Assembly (NCBI GenBank): GCA_021770005.1
Contig: JAETRV010000015.1
Location: 1-64,000 of the forward strand
Direction of reading: 5' to 3'
Origin: Anaerotruncus sp.
GTDB taxonomy: Bacteria; Bacillota; Clostridia; Oscillospirales; Ruminococcaceae
DNA length: 64,000 bases
Positions within the stretch are counted from its first letter, which is position 1. Each line of letters begins with the position of its first letter. Positions 16,876 through 25,992 of this stretch are shown here, in pieces. Made by a program: the position numbers and the translations under genes. The notes under the pieces are model-generated. The model searched no databases. It was not told the DNA's origin and saw only the letters and a program-made list of their open reading frames with translations.

Positions 16876-17431
16876 GCTGTTCCTCCTGTCGGCATTCCAA
16901 AGGTTCGGATACAAGTTCCAACGGGGTAAGCCCGACGCCGCGCGCGCCCCGTTTCAACAGGCTCTCCACAAAGTCGAGCCGCGCGGCGACATAGGTATTT
17001 TTCGATCCATCGAGAAAAAAGAGGGCCTGTTTCCCGAGTTTCTCCTGCCGAAGGACCCCGCGCCGGAGCAGGCTGCGGTCCGCGTTCCATTCGCTCCGGC
17101 TGGATAAACAGTCCACCGTATCCAGAACCGGCAGGTGGTAGACCTCGGCCGTCTGGTTGGCCCGGTCGAGCAGTACCAGCTCTTTGAAGATGGTTTTCGG
17201 CTCATACAGGTGGATCACGCTCTTTCCAAGCTCGGTCACCAGGAAGAAAGGGAACGAGAGGACATCGGTAAATACCGTGTCCGGATTTTCCCGGATCAGC
17301 ACAAGTTCCCGCTGGGGCAGCTTGTAGGACTGCCCCTTCCGGATATACCGCCGGTCGATCTTATCCCGCCAATCGAGCAGATCGGGCGCGGTGGTGTACT
17401 GCGGGTCGGTGTGCAGCAGGAAATACTTCAT
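16865..17431 (-). CDS. Unknown protein coupled to GH19 spike-tip gene
   Basis: A 188-residue soluble protein. The pattern (YFLLHTDPQYTTAPDLLDW, FPFFLVTELGKSVIHLYEP, YHLPVLDTVDCL) resembles Imm11/DUF1629-type proteins, which occur as immunity proteins or adaptors next to injected effectors; this is a tentative match. It overlaps the upstream gene by ATGA and the downstream DUF4280-GH19 gene by 11 bp, so it is made together with that effector and may be an adaptor or immunity factor. Confidence 0.65.
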   Translation of the reverse strand: MKYFLLHTDPQYTTAPDLLDWRDKIDRRYIRKGQSYKLPQRELVLIRENPDTVFTDVLSFPFFLVTELGKSVIHLYEPKTIFKELVLLDRANQTAEVYHLPVLDTVDCLSSRSEWNADRSLLRRGVLRQEKLGKQALFFLDGSKNTYVAARLDFVESLLKRGARGVGLTPLELVSEPLECRQEEQHGQ

Positions 17432-18027
17432 CTGAACCGTCCTCCTTTTGCCGCGGCGATCTCCACAAACTGCTCCATATAGGCGCCAAAATGGACGCTG
17501 AATTCCGGTTCCAGCGCAAGCGAAAACAGGCCGCTCTGTTCCAATATGCCGGGGAGCACCGCCTGTAGGAGCAGGCCGGCTGCCAGATGGAACCCGTTGA
17601 CATACATCCGCCGGATTTCTTCCAGCTCAAACGCCCGGACGCGCGCCAGCTCCCGGCCCACCTGTTCGGCAAAGCGGGCCATGTCCGGTTCGACCCGCCG
17701 GAACAGGAATTCCGGCGACCAGTAAAAACAGGACTCGGTTGGGTCGAGATACAGCTCGCTGTCGTAGAAAGCAAATTCATATTCATAGCTGCGTGTCACC
17801 GCGCTGCTGAGCAGGGAGGAGACCATCAGATACCGGAGCGCCTTTTTTTCGCCGCGTTCCTGCTGGCAGCGCACCGTTTCCACCAGCCCGGACATCTTGT
17901 GCGAAAGGTTGTCCAGGATCTGCCCCCGCTCCTCTGCAAAGGCCGCGACCGCCTGGTTGACCGCATCTTCATAGCAAGGGGCCAGATACCTCTGCGCGGC
18001 CTGCTGCAACAATTCCCGCCTATCCAT
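17428..18027 (-). CDS. Unknown helical protein of payload module
   Basis: A 199-residue, largely helical protein with no recognised motif and no membrane segment. The N-terminal half is charged (REL.QQAAQRYLAPCYEDAVNQA), the rest aromatic and acidic. The ATG at 18027 has GGAGG upstream. It lies 9 bp after the VgrG-like gene and overlaps the next gene by ATGA, so an adaptor or chaperone between spike and effector is a reasonable guess. Confidence 0.6.
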   Translation of the reverse strand: MDRRELLQQAAQRYLAPCYEDAVNQAVAAFAEERGQILDNLSHKMSGLVETVRCQQERGEKKALRYLMVSSLLSSAVTRSYEYEFAFYDSELYLDPTESCFYWSPEFLFRRVEPDMARFAEQVGRELARVRAFELEEIRRMYVNGFHLAAGLLLQAVLPGILEQSGLFSLALEPEFSVHFGAYMEQFVEIAAAKGGRFR

Positions 18028-18036
18028 CCCGGCCTC

Positions 18037-19440
18037 CTAATCGATATGGACCTGGGCGCCTTTAAAGACGATCTTGTCCTCCAGGAAGGTCTGCGTCTCC
18101 CCCTGCAACAGCTGGATCGACTTGGGGGCAACCACCTTGAGGGTGGAGTTTGCGCTTGAGATGTCGATCAATTCCTCCGATTTGATGTGGATCGCCTTGT
18201 TGCTCAGGATGCGGATGCCCTCGTCGTCAAGCAGCTCGACCGACATGCCCGCGTTGTTGGTGAGGGTGAGAGAATTGGGGGTGAACAGGATCTCCTTGCC
18301 GTGGATGTTCATGATGGATTTACAGTCCGGGTTGACCCGCTCGTCCGAAGCGGAGGATTGCAGGTGGGTGGAGCTGATAACATAGGCCTCCGCCTCGTCA
18401 CAGCTGGGGAGATAGAACCGCACCGCGTCCCCTGGTTCGGGCATACAGTACCAGCCGGTGCCGTCGGGCGATGAATAGACGGTACTATAGGGGTACCAGT
18501 TTGCGCCGGCGCCGTCCTGGTTCTCATCCCGGTCGATCGCGATCTGTACCCGGTCCTTTTCCACCGCCAGAACGCTGGCATAGAGGGACGCCCCGACCGC
18601 CCGGAAGTTGTAGGCTTTGGGAATCTGCGCACCGTTCTCACTTTTCAGATAGTAGGTGTGGTATAATTCGCTGCCTTCCAGCCGGGTCTCCACCGCGCTG
18701 ACATACAGATTGCGCCCATTCAGGCTGACCCGGCTCCCGAGGTCGTAGATTTCCCGGCTCTTGACGATAAAATAGACCGCGTCGCTCTCCCGGATGCCCG
18801 GTACCTGCTGAGCCTTTTTGCGGATGTACTCGTCCACCCGTTTCTGCATCGCATAGAACGGGGTTTCGATCTGCGCGGTCCCGGACGGGTCGGGCAGGCC
18901 GAAGAAGTAGCGCACCCCTTGGGTTTTGCAGTCGGGAATCACGACGGTGTGGAAATGAGAGGCCAGACGCCGGACAAACTCCCAATCGGTCTCCTGATAT
19001 TGCAGCACCAGCGGCGGGATGGCCTCCCCCTTGCCCTTGGTCATGATGAAATTCCCGTCCGGGTAGGGAGTGGTGAACGAGGAGAGGACCGCCTTATATT
19101 GGGTGCTCGGGTCCTGATAGCTGCGGATGTGCGGCATGGTGTCCATCAGATAGCTGCCGCTGCGCAGCTCGGCAGTCAGCAGCCGGACCTCGTTTTGCGC
19201 GGTGACGCGCAGGCTGGTCACGATCCCGTTTAAAAGGATTTTTTCCTCGCCGCTGTCGTCGATGGCGACCGCCTGCGCCCACAGCTCGTTGAGCGCCATC
19301 TCCACATAGGAATCCTCTAACTCGGGCGGGATGTGCCCCGAAAAGCGAACGGCAGCATGTTCATTTTCCTGTTTGAACCCTTCAAAGGTGAGCACATCCA
19401 GCAGTTCAAACGGTTTGACCCTGATATTCATATCACGCAT
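18037..19440 (-). CDS. VgrG/gpD-like spike protein
   Basis: A 467-residue spike protein. It has the hub-like region with PPLVLQYQETDWEFVRRLASHF (about residues 140-165) that is typical of gpD/VgrG folds, an OB-like middle (DRDENQDGAG..WYPYSTVYSS, GWYCMPEPGDAVRFYLP) and a repetitive beta C-terminus (TLTNNAGMSVELLDDEGI) that should form the spike prism. No effector domain is attached. AGGAGG precedes the ATG by 8 bases. It opens the payload module after a repeat gap and is a paralogue of the VgrG-toxin protein. Confidence 0.82.
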   Translation of the reverse strand: MRDMNIRVKPFELLDVLTFEGFKQENEHAAVRFSGHIPPELEDSYVEMALNELWAQAVAIDDSGEEKILLNGIVTSLRVTAQNEVRLLTAELRSGSYLMDTMPHIRSYQDPSTQYKAVLSSFTTPYPDGNFIMTKGKGEAIPPLVLQYQETDWEFVRRLASHFHTVVIPDCKTQGVRYFFGLPDPSGTAQIETPFYAMQKRVDEYIRKKAQQVPGIRESDAVYFIVKSREIYDLGSRVSLNGRNLYVSAVETRLEGSELYHTYYLKSENGAQIPKAYNFRAVGASLYASVLAVEKDRVQIAIDRDENQDGAGANWYPYSTVYSSPDGTGWYCMPEPGDAVRFYLPSCDEAEAYVISSTHLQSSASDERVNPDCKSIMNIHGKEILFTPNSLTLTNNAGMSVELLDDEGIRILSNKAIHIKSEELIDISSANSTLKVVAPKSIQLLQGETQTFLEDKIVFKGAQVHID

Positions 19441-19572
19441 GACGGCATCCTCCTGCTCAGGTGTTCCGCGCTTTGCGAAGCGCGGCCAAAGGCGCTGCCT
19501 TTGGAAACCGCCACCTTTGACTGCGAGCCGCAGCGAAGCGTTTCGGAGCGCAACCGACGCGAAGCGACGGCT

Positions 19573-19784
19573 CTTAGAGCCTGTTTAAAATCGAAAGCTT
19601 TACTCAATTTTTCTCGAAAAATTGCGGGGTCGAGGGGCGGAGCCCCCGCCGCCGCGCGCACGCGGCGGAAAGCTTTATCCTGAGAAGCGTATTTTTCGGG
19701 TGAATTGCCGCCCAAAGGGTGGCAAGAGGGGGCTTTTTACAAGAGAAAAAGCCCCCTGTAAAAGATTTTAAATAGGCTCTTAGC
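19573..19784. repeat. MITE-like element with terminal inverted repeats (gap 19441-19850)
   Basis: Ends CTTAGAGCCTGTTTAAAATC and GATTTTAAATAGGCTCTTAG are inverted repeats. The interior has the CAATTTTTCTCGAAAAATTG palindrome, the GGGGTCGAGGGGCGGAGCCCC module and the GGGGGCTTTTT hairpin in the orientation opposite to 49193-49464. Flanking parts of the gap (19461-19572 and 19785-19830) hold partial copies of the TTCCGCGCTTTG and GGTGGACGAAAC modules. No gene is seen. Confidence 0.8.
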
Positions 19785-19850
19785 GCGAAGTAAAGGTGGA
19801 CGAAACGTTTGGTTTAATAAAAAGTTGGCTTTCAAAATGCTTCCCAGCCC

Positions 19851-20432
19851 CTAGACGGCAGCGCCGGTCAAATCCCGGACCGACAGCAGCGCCTGATGGG
19901 CCGCGGGTTTCCATTCGTTCATCAGGCGGAACCGGCAGTTGAACCCGATGTGAAACAGCTTCCCGCCGATCGGGGTGACCGCCATCAGGTTATAGAGCTG
20001 GTCATCCAGGCCATAGGTCTTGTAGTCGAACCAAGCGATTTCGCTGCTGCCAAGCGGTTCCGATTCCCGGTCATAGAACTGGATCGCCGGATTCACCTTT
20101 TTCAGCGCGTCCGCGGCCTGCCGGACCGCCGGTGCGGCCTCCTCCCCCGCGAGGGGGACGGGGAACAGGCTGAAGGTAAAGTTTACTTCGGTGTCCAGGC
20201 TGGTGCGGATCAGCTGCGGCCGGTTCTCCGACTGGTATTTTGCCCGGACCAGGTGCGGCGGCATGGGCACAAACTCCGCCGGCAGCATGATCTCCACCTT
20301 CCCGTCGAACAGCTCGACCGGCTCAAATGCAACCAGTTCATGGTCAATCAGGAACCCGGTCTCCAGCGAGGCATGCAGCTCCTTTTCCCGGAGATGGCGA
20401 AGCTCGATGATCCTCTCGTCCATGTATTCCAT
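19851..20432 (-). CDS. Possible effector chaperone (DUF1795/EagR-like fold suspected)
   Basis: A 193-residue soluble protein. It has strands and spacing that recall DcrB/PsbP-type DUF1795 proteins: KVEIMLPAEF, RTSLDTEVNFTFSLFP, then FYDRESEPLGSSEIAWFDYKT, DDQLYNLMAVTPIGGKLFHIGF and a final W.PAAHQALLSVRDL. EagR chaperones of T6SS effectors with membrane helices belong to that family, which would fit the hydrophobic helices of the VgrG-toxin. The assignment is by pattern only. The ATG at 20432 with GAGGTG six bases upstream is preferred to the TTG at 20453. Confidence 0.55.
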   Translation of the reverse strand: MEYMDERIIELRHLREKELHASLETGFLIDHELVAFEPVELFDGKVEIMLPAEFVPMPPHLVRAKYQSENRPQLIRTSLDTEVNFTFSLFPVPLAGEEAAPAVRQAADALKKVNPAIQFYDRESEPLGSSEIAWFDYKTYGLDDQLYNLMAVTPIGGKLFHIGFNCRFRLMNEWKPAAHQALLSVRDLTGAAV

Positions 20433-20442
20433 ACCGTTCACC

Positions 20443-21222
20443 TCAATCCACAAAAATTTCCCTGCTGCGCCGGGCCTTCCCCGGCGGGCGCAGATTTCCG
20501 CCGCTGCGCAGGTTGCGCAGGATCAGTTCCAGATGGCGGAAAAGGGCCTGGTTATCGAGCGGCTCCCCGCCCAGTTCCAGCCTCGCCCGCACATACTGCT
20601 CCACCAGCACCCGCGGCACAGCGGTTGAGCGGTCGAGACAGAGGGTGCAGAATTGCAGGTCGTATGGGTCGGCGGGGCGTTCATCCAGCACCGCACGCGC
20701 AAAACAGCGGGTGATCGCTGGGGCCAGTGCCGGCCCGCCCAGGCCGCCCCAGGTGGCGTGCAGAAGGTTCACCGTGTCAAACTCGGTCTCGATGTCCTGA
20801 AAATCCTTGTAGCCGTCCCGCAGGCAGAACCCCGGCTGTAGCTTGAACCGGCAGAGTTCCAGCTCGTCCTCCCCCAGCGTCAGATTGCTGTCCAAAAACG
20901 GTTCGGCGGTATAATCGATATAGTCCTGAAAGACCTGTTTCTTCTGCATACGGAATTTGAGGCTCACAAACCGCCCGGTGGGCTGATAGGGGACCTGCTG
21001 GGCCTCGGGGAAGAGGTAGAGAAACCCACGATGTTTTGCAAGCCCGGGCGCAATCTCGATCCGGTCGGGCCGTACCGAGATGCCGCAGCCGGTCAGGAAC
21101 CCGTCGGCGTACTCGGCGTATTCCACCTGCATGAACCCGAACGAGCGGTCGCGCAGCGACCAGAGATACTCCTTTTTGAGGATCCGGTACCGCTCAAACA
21201 GCGGATAGATGTTCTGTACCAA
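20443..21222 (-). CDS. Unknown protein, candidate baseplate component
   Basis: A 259-residue protein starting at TTG (21222) with GGAGG eight bases upstream. The start NIYPLFERYRILKKEYLWSLRDRSFGFMQVEYAEYADGFLTGCGI and the next segment of short strands look like a structural protein; the middle includes HATWGGLGG and the C-terminus is basic. I do not recognise a family. It lies between the Hsp70-like ATPase and the suspected chaperone. A structural role in the baseplate is inferred from context. Confidence 0.6.
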   Translation of the reverse strand: MVQNIYPLFERYRILKKEYLWSLRDRSFGFMQVEYAEYADGFLTGCGISVRPDRIEIAPGLAKHRGFLYLFPEAQQVPYQPTGRFVSLKFRMQKKQVFQDYIDYTAEPFLDSNLTLGEDELELCRFKLQPGFCLRDGYKDFQDIETEFDTVNLLHATWGGLGGPALAPAITRCFARAVLDERPADPYDLQFCTLCLDRSTAVPRVLVEQYVRARLELGGEPLDNQALFRHLELILRNLRSGGNLRPPGKARRSREIFVD

Positions 21223-21240
21223 GTTGCCTGCCTCCTGCGG

Positions 21241-23859
21241 TTATTTTGTCCCGTCAAAGAAATCCAGGACCCAGCTGTCCTGCTCAAACGGGAAAAACTG
21301 CTCCCTGCCGAGCATCAGCTGTTCGGCCCCCCGGTAGACCGGCACCACCAGGCAGCCCCAGCGGAGCGGGCTGGCCCAGACGAAAAACCGCACCTCCCGG
21401 TCCACAATGTCGTCGGTATCCCGCTGTGGAATCCGGCCCTCATAGCGGGCGCTGATCTCCTCGTCGGACACCTCCCGGAACTCTTCCAGCCCGCAGTGGC
21501 AGCAAAAGCTGTGCCGCGTCCGCCCGTCCATGTCCTTGAGGTAGAGCTGTAGGGTGAGGTCGTCCATGTTGCGGGAGATCTGCCCCGCCGCATCCGGACG
21601 CCGCAGCCCATGGATCAGCGTCACCTCGCTGCCGGTGTGGGTATAGGCGGTGACGCAGTAGGGCAGGACAGGCGGCTCGCTCTGCACCGATACCTCTGCA
21701 AAGCCATATTTCCGGTCCTTGAGGTATTTCAGCGCGCCGTCGACACAGGCGGTTTTGAGTTCGAGGTCGCCGGACGGGCCGCCCGCACTGCGCCTCGAAC
21801 GGATCATCCTCCCGGGGACGAACTCCTTGAGCGCATCCCGGAACAGCTCGATCCGGCAGGACTGCCCGGTCAGCCGGATGACCGAATACTCCTCGAGTTC
21901 GCCGTCCTCATACATCCGCTCGAGGAACCGGCGGACGATCCCGTAGACGTCCCCCTTGAGCAGACGGTTGACCTCGTAGAGGCTGAACCCGATCTCCGGG
22001 AACTCCCGGACCGTCCGAAGCGCGCCGCCGGTGCGGACGGTCAGTTTCCACCGGTCCACCGGGATGCAGTCCGGGGAAAGCTGCCCCGCCGGTTGGGAGG
22101 AGAGCGCCACCCGCAGGACCGGCCGGCTGTAAAACGCCTTTTTGATCCGCTCGGCGGTGTCAAACAACAGGCAGAAGTTGTTTTTTACCTTATAGTAGTC
22201 CGCGCGGCTGAGGGCCTCGTAATCCCGGAACCGGGTCGGGATGGTCTGTTCGGCCTGGCGGTAAGCCTCTTCCAGTTCCCGATAGAGCGGCTCTGCGCCG
22301 TTGGCGTCCACGTACCGGAACACATCGAGGTCAAACGCTTCCAGAAGCGTCTCCGACCGCCCGGCGGGGAGCCCCCCGAGCCGCTCCGCAAGGCGGATTT
22401 TGAGCAGCTGCATGACCCGGTAGGTGAGGTTGTTGCCGCCGAAATCGGTATCCCCGTTTTCATAGGCGGTCTGGATGGCGATCCGGTAGGACACCCGGCG
22501 GTTGCTCACCCGGAACCGGCAGGAACAGAGGTCGGTGGTACCGCCGCCGCAGTCGAGCACCAGCGCGCGGTATTCGGTCTCCTCGCGGGTTTTCCCCTGC
22601 GCGATCATCCCGGAGATGGTGTTGTAGAGCACCGACACTCCTTCATCGAGCGTGCCGTCCTGCTCCATCACGCGGGCGGGCAGGATCTCGGAAAACAGCT
22701 GGTGGAACAGCTGCTTCTGTTTGACCGGGCTGGAAAGATGGACGCTGGCGACCCGGCATTTGAACCGGTTGCAGACCTCCCGGATGAGACAGTCGAAATA
22801 GGCGCGGAGGATTTTTTTGCGGGGGATCGACGCCCGCCGGCCCTCCCGGTCGGTGATCTCCTCGTCTTTTTCGGGGTCGCGCACCCAGCGCTTGATGTCA
22901 TAAAAGACACAGAACCCCTCGTCGATATAGCTGGAACCGGCGAACCGCATCGCCTCGTATCCGAAGAGGAATTTAGGCTGGCCGTTCGCGACCGAGCGCA
23001 CCCCCACCACACTGGGCAGGAGCGGGGTTTCCTGGCAGCCGCGGGTGACATCGTAAAACACCGCATAGTTGGGCTGGTTGGGCAGCAGCCCGAGCTGGCC
23101 GGGCTGCAATCCGGTCCGCTCAAAATATAGGTCGTCCAGATAGACGCCCGCGGCCGTGTTGCTGGTTCCGAAATCAATCGCAAGCGGGATGGTGAGTTCC
23201 ACCGGCTCCCGCACCGAAAAATCAAGCAGGGGGATTTGGTAGACGTTCAGGTGCTCGGGGAGAGAGCCATAATCCCCGTTGTAAATCCGGTAGAGGACCG
23301 CCGAATGGGCGCGGTCCATGCAGTAAAGGCTGTAATCCCTGACCGGGGACTCCCGGCAGGGCAGTTCCGCGGATTTGGTCAGATAGAGCTGGTCGGTGTC
23401 AGGCCCTTTGGCGACAAGGTTCAGAATCCCGCAGACCTGCCCGCCGCTCACCACCAGCGCATTGGTGCCCGCCAGCCGGGGGTCATACGGGATGGTGAGC
23501 CGGTCATAATACCCGATGGCGCAATCCCGATAGGCGGTGATCCGGGCGCTGCAAACCGGCTGGATGTCGGTTTGCAGATGCAGGTGCACCCGCGAAATCA
23601 TCCGTTGGAGCGCTTCCAGCCCTTGTGCACTGTGCCGGGTAATCAGCAGATGCTCGTCCGCGCCGCGGTACCGCAGGATCACCCGGATCAGGTCGTCCTT
23701 GTCGAGCGGGTCGGTCACGCCCGGGATGATCCGTTCGGCGCGGCAGATCTCACGGAGCTGATGGGTGGTCATCAGCTCCAAATCCTGCTTTGCATACCGC
23801 TTGGGTTTCCCCCCGGACGGAAGCCCCTCCCGGGAGATGACATATCCATATCGGTCCAT
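21241..23859 (-). CDS. Divergent Hsp70/actin-fold ATPase with SAP-like N-terminal domain
   Basis: An 872-residue protein. Residues about 23-66 form a SAP-like helix-hairpin (LELMTTHQLREICRAERI, then DKDDLIRVILRYRG). The actin/Hsp70 ATPase core begins at about 220: phosphate-1 IDFGTSNTAAGV (228-239), phosphate-2 LVLDCGGGTTDL (433-444), DFGGNN at 472-477 and a diverged adenosine region IRLTGQSCRIELFRDAL (661-677). No peptide-binding C-terminal domain of DnaK type is evident; the last 190 residues are unknown. Such Hsp70-like proteins may assemble or remodel large complexes. A DnaJ gene in the same block (30839-31294) is a possible partner. Confidence 0.82.
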   Translation of the reverse strand: MDRYGYVISREGLPSGGKPKRYAKQDLELMTTHQLREICRAERIIPGVTDPLDKDDLIRVILRYRGADEHLLITRHSAQGLEALQRMISRVHLHLQTDIQPVCSARITAYRDCAIGYYDRLTIPYDPRLAGTNALVVSGGQVCGILNLVAKGPDTDQLYLTKSAELPCRESPVRDYSLYCMDRAHSAVLYRIYNGDYGSLPEHLNVYQIPLLDFSVREPVELTIPLAIDFGTSNTAAGVYLDDLYFERTGLQPGQLGLLPNQPNYAVFYDVTRGCQETPLLPSVVGVRSVANGQPKFLFGYEAMRFAGSSYIDEGFCVFYDIKRWVRDPEKDEEITDREGRRASIPRKKILRAYFDCLIREVCNRFKCRVASVHLSSPVKQKQLFHQLFSEILPARVMEQDGTLDEGVSVLYNTISGMIAQGKTREETEYRALVLDCGGGTTDLCSCRFRVSNRRVSYRIAIQTAYENGDTDFGGNNLTYRVMQLLKIRLAERLGGLPAGRSETLLEAFDLDVFRYVDANGAEPLYRELEEAYRQAEQTIPTRFRDYEALSRADYYKVKNNFCLLFDTAERIKKAFYSRPVLRVALSSQPAGQLSPDCIPVDRWKLTVRTGGALRTVREFPEIGFSLYEVNRLLKGDVYGIVRRFLERMYEDGELEEYSVIRLTGQSCRIELFRDALKEFVPGRMIRSRRSAGGPSGDLELKTACVDGALKYLKDRKYGFAEVSVQSEPPVLPYCVTAYTHTGSEVTLIHGLRRPDAAGQISRNMDDLTLQLYLKDMDGRTRHSFCCHCGLEEFREVSDEEISARYEGRIPQRDTDDIVDREVRFFVWASPLRWGCLVVPVYRGAEQLMLGREQFFPFEQDSWVLDFFDGTK

Positions 23860-23875
23860 GAATCCAACCGCCCTC

Positions 23876-24568
23876 TCAAAATAGTACCATCTCGTCGAGC
23901 TCCATCGTCACATCCACGTCCACAATCCCGAAATGATGTTCCCAGAACAGGTGGGTGGTGAAGTTGATCGGTAGGAACACGTTGACGAGAAAATCGACCT
24001 TCTGCCGCTCACAGCCGGTCTCCGGGCGCCCGATATAGAGCAGCAGTTCCCGCGCCGTATCGTTGCTGGCGTAGACCAGCGAATCCGGGTAAACCGCCCG
24101 CATCGCCCTGCGAAAAAGGGCGATCGAGCTGCCGCACTGGCAGAGACGCAGGATGCAGGAGAGCACCGGCCGCAGCTCCGAAGCGGAAAACTGCCGGATG
24201 GCCGCCGCGTACCGCTCGCCGCAGACCCCTTCCTGAAAATCCTTCAGCAGGAAACGCAGATAATATTCCTCCCGGCAAAGCCCCTGCCGCAGATCGAGCT
24301 GGATCAGATATTGCATGACCACATCAAAAAAGACCTGCCGGGTCTGCTCGAGGCCCTCGGTGTTGATGTCGAACAGCTGGCTGAAGATCGAGGAAAACCG
24401 GTAAAGGGGGTTGGCCTCTACCACGGGGTCGTCCAGAATGCTCTGGTTCAGGTTTTCAAACGCGGTCTCCATGTAGGGGCTGCTGATCCGCGCGGGCGTG
24501 TACCGGAGCTTCTCGCGCGGGACGCCGAGCGCATCCGCCCGGAGCGCCACCTCCCAGAGGTAGTTCAT
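23876..24568 (-). CDS. Unknown protein coupled to 441-residue neighbour
   Basis: A 230-residue protein with no family I recognise. Features are LWEVALRADALGVPREKLRY at the start, an alpha-helical centre (RYAAAIRQFSASELRPVLSCILRLC) and a hydrophobic acidic end (TTHLFWEHHFGIVDVDVTMELDEMVLF). The final part resembles the C-terminal strands of wedge-type baseplate proteins in a very general way. Its ATG overlaps the upstream stop as ATGA, so the two products are probably made in fixed ratio, as expected for complex subunits. Confidence 0.6.
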   Translation of the reverse strand: MNYLWEVALRADALGVPREKLRYTPARISSPYMETAFENLNQSILDDPVVEANPLYRFSSIFSQLFDINTEGLEQTRQVFFDVVMQYLIQLDLRQGLCREEYYLRFLLKDFQEGVCGERYAAAIRQFSASELRPVLSCILRLCQCGSSIALFRRAMRAVYPDSLVYASNDTARELLLYIGRPETGCERQKVDFLVNVFLPINFTTHLFWEHHFGIVDVDVTMELDEMVLF

Positions 24569-25890
24569 ACCAGCACCCCCACACACCGGTATTCGCCCTC
24601 ATCCAGCTGAATCTGGGAGACCACGAACTGCACCATTGCGTCATTGAGGTAGCAGGACGGGTCAACCGCTGTAAACTCCATATAGAGAATCCGCCGTTTT
24701 TCCAGCGGGAAAAGCTCGTCCTTGGCAAACCAGTTCATATCGTCGAGCGACGGACAACCTGCATCCGCGTCCAGCAGGCCGAACCCTTTCACCCGGAGGT
24801 ATCCCTCGATTTCCAGCTCCTCCACCCGCCGGAAGAGGTCCGCGCGGGTGTGCAACCTGCCCCCAAAACGGTCCAGGCAGCCGCTCAGGAAGGTCTGTTT
24901 TTTCCGGTTGCCAAGGACCGGTTCTGTGTACCGCAGTGAGGGTGCGGACGGTCCCGGTATGACCCGGTAGCCGGTCCAGTTCTCAAACGTCTCGTTGGGG
25001 GAACGCAGCAGGATTTTTCCCGGCTCCCGGCGGATACCGGTAATCTCGGTATTGCACTCCACCAGAAAACCGTTTTCCTCCCCAAACTCGGTGACCGGCA
25101 GTTCGTGTTCATAGTCCCGGCTATCGATGCAGGGCATCACAAAATCCTTACTGCTGAAGCTGATCTCCTCCAAATTCCAGAGCGGGAGTTTGTCCGGCTG
25201 TGCGTACTGCGCCCACTCCCCCAGATCGACCTGGAACCCAAGCCATTTTGCATCCGGCTCCGGTTCCTCCTCCACCGCGTCCAGGGAGAGGTCAAAAAAC
25301 TTGTCGAAGTAGCAGGAATTGACGGTGGTCCAGGGGATTGCATTGTAGAGGAACAGACCATAGAGGTGGGAGAGCGCCTCGCGGTACCGCTGGGCGCGGG
25401 TCAGCCGGAACCGCGCCGGACAGCTGCCCCGGTCGGTTTCGATGCTGCCGCAAAAAACCGCCTGTTCCGCAAGCCGGCGGCAGCAAGCCGCATCACAGTG
25501 GAAATACCGCGTTTCGAGCGGGCTTGCGGTTCCCTGCCCAGCCGTTTGGAGCACCGTTTGCAGATCGGGCGCCGGCGGGGTGAGGTCATCCGCACAGACC
25601 GGGAAAAGGGTTGCATTGGTGGGATCGTAGTCCGCGCGGCTGATGACCGTTGACTGGATCGCGTACCGGCTGGTCTCGTTTTCGATCTCGCTGTAAACCC
25701 GTTCTTCCAATTTGCGGTATTTTTCTTCGGTCACCCGCATGACGCGGAGCAGGCCGTCGAGCAGGACCGTCTTGGCAAACCGCCGCTCGTCCCAATCGTC
25801 GATCTCTTTCATCCGCTCCTGTATGTAGGCTTCAAAGTCAAACGGATATTCAAACAGCCGGCCATCGTCCGGCCCTGTCCTTTCCGGCAT
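24565..25890 (-). CDS. Unknown 441-residue protein, candidate baseplate component
   Basis: A soluble 441-residue protein. It starts with a helical region (YPFDFEAYIQERMKEIDDWDERRFAKTVLLDGLLRVMRVTEEKYRKLE) and continues with several beta-rich blocks. The last 60 residues (LYMEFTAVDPSCYLNDAMVQFVVSQI) contain the hydrophobic core of the final domain. I find no enzymatic motif. The size is near that of T6SS TssK, but no TssK signature is seen, so this is not claimed. GAGAGGGG precedes the ATG. Confidence 0.6.
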   Translation of the reverse strand: MPERTGPDDGRLFEYPFDFEAYIQERMKEIDDWDERRFAKTVLLDGLLRVMRVTEEKYRKLEERVYSEIENETSRYAIQSTVISRADYDPTNATLFPVCADDLTPPAPDLQTVLQTAGQGTASPLETRYFHCDAACCRRLAEQAVFCGSIETDRGSCPARFRLTRAQRYREALSHLYGLFLYNAIPWTTVNSCYFDKFFDLSLDAVEEEPEPDAKWLGFQVDLGEWAQYAQPDKLPLWNLEEISFSSKDFVMPCIDSRDYEHELPVTEFGEENGFLVECNTEITGIRREPGKILLRSPNETFENWTGYRVIPGPSAPSLRYTEPVLGNRKKQTFLSGCLDRFGGRLHTRADLFRRVEELEIEGYLRVKGFGLLDADAGCPSLDDMNWFAKDELFPLEKRRILYMEFTAVDPSCYLNDAMVQFVVSQIQLDEGEYRCVGVLV

Positions 25891-25992
25891 CCCGATTCCC
25901 CTCTCCGCTTGGCCCAGAACCTGCCCTGAAAACAGGTTTTTTCCTCTTCCGGAAGGGACCTTGGGCGAGTAAAAAGGCCCCTTTTCTAAAGC

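Noticed and set aside
24565-25890. TssK assignment for the 441-residue protein
   Set aside because: Only the length is similar; no TssK sequence feature was found.
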